A stretch of 20,180 bases of DNA from the NCBI GenBank assembly GCA_964551815.1, contig CAZKEL010000045.1, positions 1 to 20,180 on the forward strand, read 5' to 3'. Below the pieces are notes generated by a model that searched no databases, was not told where the DNA came from, and was given only the letters and a program-made list of their open reading frames with translations. Every line of letters begins with the position of its first letter. The first letter of the stretch is position 1. The position numbers and the translations under genes are program-made. The DNA comes from D37C17 sp964551815. Lineage in GTDB: Bacteria > Fidelibacterota > Marinisomatia > SCGC-AAA003-L08 > D37C17. Positions 1 to 7,303 of the stretch are shown one piece after another.

Positions 1-50
1 GACCGCCTGGGTGTAAACCAGGAACTCTGAACCAACTGAGTTACTCGCCC
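1..50 (-). tRNA. tRNA-Val(TAC), 3' part cut by the window edge
   Basis: Read on the minus strand, the 5' end at base 50 starts an acceptor strand GGGCGAG. It is followed by a D arm (CTCA...TCAGAG) and a clean five-pair anticodon stem CCTGG/CCAGG that closes a seven-base loop TTTACAC. The anticodon is TAC (plus-strand bases 13-15), which reads valine GTN codons. The variable region begins, and the T arm and 3' acceptor strand lie beyond the left edge. The fold and the invariant U33 are visible directly; completeness cannot be judged. Confidence 0.9.
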
Positions 51-254
51 AATATGTTATTCTATTTTTGAAACACTGTCCATCTACACAACCTATCTGC
101 AGTTACGATGGAACTGTCTTCAATTAATTATGACTGTCAAATAAAATCCAACTGCCTGTCCGCCGTAATAAAATGAAGGCGGGAGTTACTCGCCCAATAT
201 CATTGACTATTGGTAATCAGGATGTTGATCACCAAATGCAGAGCGTATAATTTA
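51..254. other. Intergenic region between lon and tRNA-Val
   Basis: No gene is seen here. Besides the 18-base tRNA-derived repeat at 183-200 there is a GC-rich inverted repeat (CCGCC at 160-164 with GGCGG at 178-182, 13-base loop) right next to it, without a T run on either side. The tRNA-Val promoter should lie in this stretch on the minus strand, but I could not pick convincing -35/-10 boxes. Confidence 0.5.
183..200 (-). repeat. 18-base direct copy of the tRNA-Val 5' end and leader
   Basis: Bases 183-200 are identical to bases 38-55. The shared block holds five bases of leader, the whole 5' acceptor strand GGGCGAG, and the first part of the D stem of the tRNA-Val gene, in the same orientation. 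After it the two sequences diverge completely, so this is not a functional tRNA. It could be the remnant of a former tandem tRNA copy or one end of a recombination (attachment-like) site. No integrase gene is in the window. Confidence 0.75.
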
Positions 255-266
255 TTACGCCTCTGC
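238..266 (-). terminator. Hairpin overlapping the lon stop codon, possible weak terminator
   Basis: GCAGAG+CGTA at 238-247 pairs with TACG+CTCTGC at 256-266, with one bulged base and a short AT loop. The lon stop codon (255-257) lies within the hairpin. On the minus strand the stem is followed by ATTTGG rather than a real U tract. It may therefore protect the 3' end or pause transcription rather than act as a classical intrinsic terminator. Confidence 0.35.
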
Positions 267-2678
267 AGCTATAGTTGAAGTTCTTTTTCGAGGTTTTGGA
301 GGATTTTCTAAATCAATTCCTAAGCTGTAATTCAATACTTCAGTCACATCCTTAACAAAGGATATTTTTACATCATCCAATACTGTCTTGGGGATGTCTT
401 CCAAATCTTTTTCATTGAGAGCAGGTGCCAGAATATGTTTCAATCCCGCCCGATGGGCAGCGGTGGATTTTTCTTTCAGACCCCCAATAGGGAGTACATT
501 TCCTCGAAGGGATATTTCCCCTGTCATTCCGAAACCTTCCTTCACCGATTTATTCAATAATAATGATACTATTGAGGTGATCATTGCCACTCCGGCAGAA
601 GGTCCGTCTTTAGAGATAGCCCCTGCAGGTACATGTACATGAATATCAAACTTTTTATAAAAGCCGGGATCCAATCCAAGTTTTTGTGCATTTGAGCGTA
701 CATAAGAATAGGCAGCCTGAGCAGATTCCTTCATCACATCTCCAAGCTTACCGGTAAGTTTCAGGGCACCCTTCCCCGGCATTTTTGTAGCTTCAATGAA
801 AAGGATATCTCCGCCAAATGCCGTCCACGCAAGACCTACTACCACACCAGGCTGGTTGGCTCTCTCAGCAACTTCAGGCAGGAATTTCTTCGGCCCTAAA
901 TATTCGAATACTTTTTCTTCATTGACTGAAACGGACTTCTGCTTCCCGGAGGCAATATCTTTGGCTGTTTTTCTGCAAACATTGGCAATCTGGCGTTCTA
1001 GATTCCGCACCCCTGCTTCCCTGGTGTAAGATTCAATAAGCAGACTCAATGCATTATCAGTGAATTTAATTTCCCGTTTCCGTAAACCATGTTCCTTAAT
1101 CTGCTTAGGCATGAGGTAATCTTTTGCTATCTGCAGTTTTTCACTTAATATATACCCTGAAAATTCCAGAATTTCCATACGATCCCTCAATGGCCCGGGA
1201 ATTTTATCTACACGGTTTGCAGTGGTAATGAACATGACATTCGACAGGTCAAAGTCCACTTCAAGGTAATGATCATTAAAGGAAAAGTTTTGTTCCGGGT
1301 CTAAAACTTCCAATAGCGCACTGGAGGGGTCACCTCTGAAATCCATACCCAGTTTATCAATTTCATCCAGCATGAAAATTGGGTTATTGGTTCCGGCTTT
1401 TTTCAAGCTGGCGATTATTCTTCCGGGGAGTGCACCAATATAGGTTCTTCGATGGCCTCTGATTTCAGCTTCATCCCGAACACCGCCAAGAGATATGCGC
1501 ACAAACTCCCTGCCCATTGATTTAGCAATGGATTTACCGATGGATGTTTTCCCTGTACCGGGAGGACCTCCAAAACACAGAATGGGAGACTTCATTCTCT
1601 CCCCTTTTTTTGCCCGGGATTTTTTCAGATTCCGCACTGCCAAATGTTCAATGATTCTTTCCTTCACTTTGTTTAAACCGTAATGATCATCATCTAATAC
1701 TTTTTGTGCAAACTCAATATCCTCATTATCTTTAGATTCTTTCGACCAGGGTAGTTCAACCAGCCAGTCTAAATAAGTACGGGCAACTGTATATTCAGGA
1801 GACTGAGCAGGAATTTTCTGCATACGCGTCAATTCTTTCCGGGCAACTTTTTCCACCTTTTCCGGCATTTTTGCTTTTTTAATTTTTTCGTCCAGCTCGT
1901 CCAATTCCACGCCGCCGCCGTCTTCACCCAACTCTTTCTGGATTGCTTTCATTTGCTCACGAAGGAAATATTCCCGTTGTGATTTTGAAATTTCATCCTG
2001 CACATCAGATTGAATTTTCTCACCCAATTCAATTCTGTGAATTTCCCGGTTGATGAGTACAGTGGCTTTTTCCAACCGTTTTTTAATGTCCAATTCTTCC
2101 AGAACATCCTGCTTCTCATTGGTAGAAATATTCATGAGGGCTATCACTTTGTCCGCTAATTTTCCGGGATTCTGGATATTGCTAAGTGCATTGTACTGCT
2201 CTTCACTTAAATAAGGAGCAATTTCAATAAGTCGTTTGAATATTTCCTGCAGATTCAGGGTAATGCCTTCTAGTTCCGGAGAGGGAGTTGCTGTACCACG
2301 GACCTTCTCCACCAAACCTTTATAATAAGGGTCAGGATCAAGATAATTACTGACTTTTACGCGGTCTAATCCCTGTACAATAGCAGAGCGGGATTTATCG
2401 GGCATATCAAATACCTTCATCACCATAGCCAAAGTCCCCACCTCATACATATCGGTTGTTTTGGGATTTTCGATACTGCCATCTTTTTGGGCTACTACAA
2501 CAATATATTTTTTGCCATCTTTAGGGAGATCAGCTATCAGTTTTAATGACTGCTCTCTGCCTACATAAATAGGTATAATCTGTTGAGGAAATAAGACTGT
2601 ATTCCGCAGAGGAAGTACAGGATATATTTCTAAGGCATTTTCTTTATTTTCAGGTGTTTTAGGGGGATTATCCGCCAT
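255..2678 (-). CDS. lon: ATP-dependent serine protease Lon (LonA type)
   Basis: Cytoplasmic AAA+ protease that unfolds and degrades misfolded and regulatory proteins. The 807 residues have the normal LonA length and order. An N-terminal substrate-binding domain opens with LPLRNTVLFPQQIIP. The AAA+ module has Walker A GGPPGTGKTS near residue 370 and Walker B IFMLDEID near 430. The protease domain has catalytic Ser694 in KDGPSAGVAM and Lys737 in GGLKEK, spaced 43 residues apart as in E. coli Lon (S679/K722). The ATG at 2676-2678 is preceded by GGAG six bases upstream, a good ribosome site. The gene stands alone: the upstream neighbour ends 177 bases away and a tRNA lies downstream. I saw no CIRCE element or other recognisable heat-shock operator. 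The reading frame is intact with no missing key residue. Confidence 0.98.
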   Translation of the reverse strand: MADNPPKTPENKENALEIYPVLPLRNTVLFPQQIIPIYVGREQSLKLIADLPKDGKKYIVVVAQKDGSIENPKTTDMYEVGTLAMVMKVFDMPDKSRSAIVQGLDRVKVSNYLDPDPYYKGLVEKVRGTATPSPELEGITLNLQEIFKRLIEIAPYLSEEQYNALSNIQNPGKLADKVIALMNISTNEKQDVLEELDIKKRLEKATVLINREIHRIELGEKIQSDVQDEISKSQREYFLREQMKAIQKELGEDGGGVELDELDEKIKKAKMPEKVEKVARKELTRMQKIPAQSPEYTVARTYLDWLVELPWSKESKDNEDIEFAQKVLDDDHYGLNKVKERIIEHLAVRNLKKSRAKKGERMKSPILCFGGPPGTGKTSIGKSIAKSMGREFVRISLGGVRDEAEIRGHRRTYIGALPGRIIASLKKAGTNNPIFMLDEIDKLGMDFRGDPSSALLEVLDPEQNFSFNDHYLEVDFDLSNVMFITTANRVDKIPGPLRDRMEILEFSGYILSEKLQIAKDYLMPKQIKEHGLRKREIKFTDNALSLLIESYTREAGVRNLERQIANVCRKTAKDIASGKQKSVSVNEEKVFEYLGPKKFLPEVAERANQPGVVVGLAWTAFGGDILFIEATKMPGKGALKLTGKLGDVMKESAQAAYSYVRSNAQKLGLDPGFYKKFDIHVHVPAGAISKDGPSAGVAMITSIVSLLLNKSVKEGFGMTGEISLRGNVLPIGGLKEKSTAAHRAGLKHILAPALNEKDLEDIPKTVLDDVKISFVKDVTEVLNYSLGIDLENPPKPRKRTSTIAAEA

Positions 2679-2835
2679 TCGTTACTCCAATATTTTAATT
2701 CAATTGCCCACTTCTGCAGCAAAAACCGAGCCATTAATTTATTTAAGTTTTTATTCTATTCTAAAGCGGAAAAATTGGCAGAGTAGTATTAATTCTAATT
2801 ACTTCAGGGTAGTAATTAAATACGGACAATTTAAA

Positions 2836-2852
2836 TTAAAATGGAATTTTAA
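2836..2852 (-). terminator. AT-only hairpin just after a stop codon, possible weak terminator
   Basis: TTAAAAT (2836-2842) pairs perfectly with ATTTTAA (2846-2852) around a three-base loop, three bases past the stop codon of the large secreted-protein gene. The stem has no G or C, so it is weak. A chance origin in AT-rich DNA is quite possible. The rest of the 2679-2854 gap contains the lon ribosome site and presumably its promoter, which I cannot place. Confidence 0.3.
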
Positions 2853-2854
2853 GT

Positions 2855-5800
2855 TTATTTTATCAAGGCAATTTTTTGGGTGGAAAGTACGTCATTTGAT
2901 ATCATTTTAATAATGTAAACACCACTGGAAAAATCTGTTGCGTTCCATTCAACGGGGTATATTCCTGCAGATTGCCATTGATTCACTAATTCCTGCATTT
3001 TTCTGCCATTTATATCAAAGATGGATAATTGAACAAATCCGTCTTCAGGAATTGAATAACTAAAATGTGTAACCGGATTAAATGGATTTGGATAAGCCTC
3101 TGTTATACCGTAGGAATCTGGTATACTGTTATTTACTTTCCTACTCAATTTAAACATATTAAAGCCATCCCCAACAATCATGTCTGAACTGAATTCTATA
3201 GATTCTTGGTATAAATCTATTTTGCCGGTAAAACTATTATAATGCTTAAAAGTTAATTTTTCTCCCTCTTCAGTATTACTATAAACCATTAGTGAATACA
3301 TATAACTGTCCCCAAAGGGGAAGTATATTCTTTCTGTAACTCCTCGTAATTCCTCACCTGCAAATGCTGCAATATAATCACCTTCCGCATCTGGATTCCC
3401 CTCAATACTTAGAGTAATAGTACCATTAAATTCAAATGCATGAGGATTGATATTCCAATGAGAAATTACTTCCGGTAGAATTCTCACTGTAGATTTACGG
3501 GTTAGTGCATCATCTGGCTCGAAGTCGGGATAGATAAGTTCAGATGATTCTGCTACACTAAACATATATCCTTCATTTGGACCCATTACTTCCATTCCGC
3601 CATACCAACCAAAATCTGAATAATAAGTGGCAGAGGCTGACTGGTTTTTAATGAAGTCTCCCGGATTTGTCAATGCTGAAGCAAGTGCATCATTGATAGG
3701 GCCATCATATTGGGGAGTAAACCCTATCCAATTCCATCCCGGTGACAGAGGAATGGGAGTAGCAGCAGGATTAATGGGAATTCCTGAAAACTCCAGAACA
3801 TCTTCAACAGCTGATTGAAATTTATACATTCCCGTTACCCCTAATTCCTCTAATCCTCCATACCATCCAAAATCCGGATAATAAGTTGCAGAAGCGGAAG
3901 CAGATTTAATAAAATCACCCTCAGTTGAATTTAAAGAAGACATTACATTTTGCAAACTCATATCAGCTTCAACATTCAATGAAAACCAGTTCCAGCCGGG
4001 AGCAATATTTATCGTTAAAGTAACTTCATCTTCAGGTTCACTATCCCCTGGGCAATTACAACCGGAACAATCCCAACCATAAATCGCCTCGAGGTCCGTA
4101 CAAGATTCACCAAATTCTTCCCAGGCAGTGTCACAGCATTCTGAGCCAAATACGGAAAAATCATATACACATTCATTGCATATTTCTGAACCACCTCCAG
4201 TGGACCCATCACCTTCATCAGCACAATCCCCGCCATCATTATCATAGCAGGTTAAATCACAACCAAATGCTTGATCTTCACAATCACCATATCCATCACC
4301 AATCCAACTATCAGGACAACAGTCACCATCTCCAGAGCAATCCTCTACATATCCATTATCACAAAATCCTCCTCCGTCACTACTGCCATCACCACCGGAA
4401 TTATCAGAGCCTGAGTTATCCTCAAAGGGGATACAATCAGATAAAATCGCCTCATATTCAATTCCTGCATAAGTTGTGATGGTAGAATTTTCAAAACAAA
4501 TTTCTAAATCATCATGACATCCAAAATCTACAGTTAAAAGATGTCCGCTATGAGCAGGAATATATTTTCCGTTTGAGCTGCCAATAATTGTATTCCCAAC
4601 AAGATTAATGGTAAATCCTGCATTTTCTGCAGCCCCTCCAGCTACTTGTGCATAGGTTTCTAAATCGCACAAACCGGTAATATCAAATTGAAAATCTGAC
4701 ACGGGGTATTCACAATCTAAATTAATGTCAATTGTCCAATTTTCAGTATCATAATACCCAAAGGATAAATTACCAAGAGGAGGATAGATACAGCTGCCAT
4801 CATCAATGGTAGCTTCAGGATTATAATTTTCTGCAATGGGATTAGTACATCCATAAATTTGAGGTGTTGAACCGTCATCATCTCCTGGCAATGCCCCTTC
4901 ATCAATCCATGCTGCTATGAGTGCAATAGTTTCAGGATCAAGAGGTGGATTATAATTTGGCATCTGAGCTCCAAAAGGAGGATTGTCGCTAAGCTTTTGG
5001 ATGAGAATACTATTATCACTATCACCTGGGATTACTACCGGACCATTATCACTATTCCCAGCCATAAGATTATCATAAGAGGTTAAATCAAGTCCCCCTT
5101 GATATACACCGCCATTTGTATGACAATAATAAGTACAATTTGCATTAAATACAGGTTGGATATCCGTTAAATAATCAACATCTTCAAAAACTGGTTCTTC
5201 ACTGCAATCATTTTGATTACACACTATTTCTCCATCCCAGCATTCAATCTGTGCTCCTGGTCCATTACAGATACCGCAACTATCTAATTCACTTTGTCCA
5301 CCACAAATACCTGCACAATCGAAATAGTAATGGCAGACTCCATTAATGTTTGCTTCAGGGTTGTAATTGCATGCGTTTAAATCAAAACAACCAACAACTC
5401 CATTTGCGGACAATGAAATTCCGGATAATGAAAATCCTACAATAGTTTCAGAGGAATTTGAGATGGTAAATCCTGCATCATAAGCCAATCCCCCTGTTAT
5501 ACCTGTAATCGTTACATTTGTTAATCCAAATTGAAAACCTGCAACATCTACAGATGAATTATAATATATATCAATTGCACCCCAGTTTTCTTCTGTGCTA
5601 ATACAAAATCCTGTCAGAGTTGAAATTCCACCCCCCAGAGGATCAGATAGAATTGGGTTTATCAGGCAAATCTCACCGGATGGGTCTGCATACTGCACGG
5701 TTACCAGTATATCTCCACCTAAATCACCGAAACTTATCGTTGCTTCCGGATTATCACAGGTACTGCCATCGCCACCACAGACTCCACATTCGTCAAAGGA

Positions 5801-7084
5801 TTGCATTCCTCCACAATTACCCTCACAATCTAATTCAACAATACAATTTCCTTCACAGTCATGGTTTTCTTCAGGACCGGTACCATTACAAACACCACAG
5901 GTATCAACTTCAGAATTTCCCCCACATATTCCGGAACAGTCATATTCCAGAAGGCAGTTACCCTCACAGTCAAAATTTTCTTCCGGATAGGTGCAGGATC
6001 CATTATCATATTCTAGATTTTCAGTATAGTTGCATGCTTCTTCGTCAGTACAACCTCCGTTAAAATAATCAGAAGGACTCAAACAATTTCCAACTTCATA
6101 ATCTATTGCATCCCCATCGTCAGAAGAAATGACGGCATTAGAAAGACATATGTCATCCCCAGTTATATTTGAAAAGGAGAGTTGAGTGAGTAAAGAATTA
6201 CCCATTGGAATAACATCTCCTGACAAGGAAAATCCGATTACAGTGTTTGAACTTGTGGAAACCATAAAATTATTTTCTTCTGCTGCACCACCGGATGCAC
6301 CATTTATATCAAGACCACTTAACATAAACTGAAATCCAGCGACTTCAATGGGGTTTTCCATCCATATTTCTAATGAGTTATCTGTGATGCTTCCAAAAGA
6401 TAAGGTGACCACTAAACAGGAGGATCCATCCCCTTCACAGACTCCGCACTCATCTAATTCAGCGCTCCCGCCACAAACCCAATTACAATCAAATATATTC
6501 CCGTTACAATCGCAATGGCCAATTGGTATCCCGGAACCGTCGCATATACCGCATTCATCTATTACAGCATTTCCTCCACATTCTCCCAGACAGTCTATTT
6601 CAGAAATACAGTTCCCTTCACAATCGTGGTGTTCCTCAGGATACTCACATGAGCCGTCATTTGTATCTGCATCTTGATTATAATTACAAGCGGTTTCATC
6701 TGTACATCCCAATACAGGTGAAGTGCAGAGAATGGTTAAACACTCTTGAATCTCTGCGTCAAGGACATTTGCGCCCTCCCCTGATAAAATGATATATCCG
6801 ATACAAGGGTCACTTCCATTCACTTCTAAAGTTGTTAAAACACCACTCCCTGCAGGGATAAAGGAGCCCGTTAAACTGAACCCCAAAACGGTGTTATTTC
6901 CTGTAGAAACCATGAATCCATTAGCTTCAGCAGCTCCTCCGGAAGCAGAAATAATTTCTACATTATCTACACTAAATTGAAAACCTGCAATATTTTCTTC
7001 ACTGGAATAAAAAATATCTACCGGAGTCATCATTTGCCCCAGACTGATTGAAGTAAGTGTAATAAATATATAAATGAAATGCAT
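2855..7084 (-). CDS. Large modular secreted protein: cohesin-like repeats, Cys-rich modules, LNR and T9SS sorting domain
   Basis: 1409 residues. A signal peptide (about residues 1-17) follows an ATG with AGGGG nine bases upstream. Cohesin-like beta domains with the core VAGFQF...GGAAE..F lie near residues 20-115, 224-333, 500-563 (truncated) and 769-884. Between them are GCTD.ACNYN...GSC units and CGVC.GDGS.C modules that resemble the end of the ADAMTS cysteine-rich domain. Near 638-735 is a segment like the cytochrome c-type domains of secreted proteins, with CTYYCH in place of CxxCH. A Lin-12/Notch-like repeat (GDGYGDCEDQAFGCDLTC, then DNDGGDC) lies near 910-955. Two GWNW[FI] units with SASATYY and DFGWYGG follow near 1028 and 1113. 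The tail from about 1328 starts YPNPFNP and ends KIALIK, a T9SS type A sorting domain. It is therefore probably exported through the outer membrane and surface-attached. Its precise function is unknown; adhesion or scaffolding is inference. Confidence 0.9.
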   Translation of the reverse strand: MHFIYIFITLTSISLGQMMTPVDIFYSSEENIAGFQFSVDNVEIISASGGAAEANGFMVSTGNNTVLGFSLTGSFIPAGSGVLTTLEVNGSDPCIGYIILSGEGANVLDAEIQECLTILCTSPVLGCTDETACNYNQDADTNDGSCEYPEEHHDCEGNCISEIDCLGECGGNAVIDECGICDGSGIPIGHCDCNGNIFDCNWVCGGSAELDECGVCEGDGSSCLVVTLSFGSITDNSLEIWMENPIEVAGFQFMLSGLDINGASGGAAEENNFMVSTSSNTVIGFSLSGDVIPMGNSLLTQLSFSNITGDDICLSNAVISSDDGDAIDYEVGNCLSPSDYFNGGCTDEEACNYTENLEYDNGSCTYPEENFDCEGNCLLEYDCSGICGGNSEVDTCGVCNGTGPEENHDCEGNCIVELDCEGNCGGMQSFDECGVCGGDGSTCDNPEATISFGDLGGDILVTVQYADPSGEICLINPILSDPLGGGISTLTGFCISTEENWGAIDIYYNSSVDVAGFQFGLTNVTITGITGGLAYDAGFTISNSSETIVGFSLSGISLSANGVVGCFDLNACNYNPEANINGVCHYYFDCAGICGGQSELDSCGICNGPGAQIECWDGEIVCNQNDCSEEPVFEDVDYLTDIQPVFNANCTYYCHTNGGVYQGGLDLTSYDNLMAGNSDNGPVVIPGDSDNSILIQKLSDNPPFGAQMPNYNPPLDPETIALIAAWIDEGALPGDDDGSTPQIYGCTNPIAENYNPEATIDDGSCIYPPLGNLSFGYYDTENWTIDINLDCEYPVSDFQFDITGLCDLETYAQVAGGAAENAGFTINLVGNTIIGSSNGKYIPAHSGHLLTVDFGCHDDLEICFENSTITTYAGIEYEAILSDCIPFEDNSGSDNSGGDGSSDGGGFCDNGYVEDCSGDGDCCPDSWIGDGYGDCEDQAFGCDLTCYDNDGGDCADEGDGSTGGGSEICNECVYDFSVFGSECCDTAWEEFGESCTDLEAIYGWDCSGCNCPGDSEPEDEVTLTINIAPGWNWFSLNVEADMSLQNVMSSLNSTEGDFIKSASASATYYPDFGWYGGLEELGVTGMYKFQSAVEDVLEFSGIPINPAATPIPLSPGWNWIGFTPQYDGPINDALASALTNPGDFIKNQSASATYYSDFGWYGGMEVMGPNEGYMFSVAESSELIYPDFEPDDALTRKSTVRILPEVISHWNINPHAFEFNGTITLSIEGNPDAEGDYIAAFAGEELRGVTERIYFPFGDSYMYSLMVYSNTEEGEKLTFKHYNSFTGKIDLYQESIEFSSDMIVGDGFNMFKLSRKVNNSIPDSYGITEAYPNPFNPVTHFSYSIPEDGFVQLSIFDINGRKMQELVNQWQSAGIYPVEWNATDFSSGVYIIKMISNDVLSTQKIALIK
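4222..4362 (-). repeat. Dispersed coding repeat (copy 1): Notch-like LNR segment
   Basis: This 141-base stretch aligns without gaps to 16874-17014 in another minus-strand gene. I count about 24 mismatches by hand, roughly 83% identity, including a run of 22 or more identical bases over the codons for EDQAFG. It encodes DCSGDGDCC..SW.GDGYGDC followed by EDQAFGCD.[TS]CYDNDGGDC. Flanking sequence is unrelated, which fits movement of a single module between genes. Confidence 0.75.
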
Positions 7085-7303
7085 CTTCTTTCCCCTAAAG
7101 AATAAAAAAAATAAACTATCCTCTGTTAAATTTACAATTGTTCAATTAGTATTAAACGAATTGTTACATTAAATAACATAAATAGAGGGAAGGTTATATT
7201 TAATAACTTTGTAATTTTCATCTTATGTATTTAATACCTATTCTCGTTAGAATAGGGCATTTATTTGATTGTAATTTCTACAACTTGAAACAACACATAT
7301 TAT
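7085..7303. promoter_or_regulatory. Shared divergent promoter region with an 8-bp hairpin
   Basis: These 219 AT-rich bases separate two genes transcribed away from each other, so they must hold both promoters. The one distinct structure is a perfect inverted repeat, CCTATTCT (7237-7244) and AGAATAGG (7249-7256) around CGTT, about 48 bases before the plus-strand start. It could be an operator half-site pair or an RNA hairpin in the leader. The minus-strand gene has a good AGGGG ribosome site, while the plus-strand gene has none. I could not identify -35/-10 boxes with confidence. Confidence 0.45.

Noticed and set aside
183..200. A second functional tRNA gene
   Set aside because: Only the 5' acceptor and start of the D stem match; no anticodon arm or T arm follows on the minus strand.
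2704..2910. 68-residue plus-strand frame in the gap before lon
   Set aside because: No ribosome site, no recognisable features, and it overlaps the 3' end of the large secreted-protein gene.
5595..6063. Long plus-strand open frames rich in His, Gln, Pro and Ser opposite the large secreted-protein gene
   Set aside because: They are the antisense of repeated Cys/Asp/Gly codons; overlapping frames show the same low-complexity bias and have no ribosome sites.
5750..6700. Regularly recurring short DNA repeats that could suggest a CRISPR array
   Set aside because: The repeats are imperfect, stay in frame, encode D.EGNC and DECGVC modules, and the spacers are coding sequence too.
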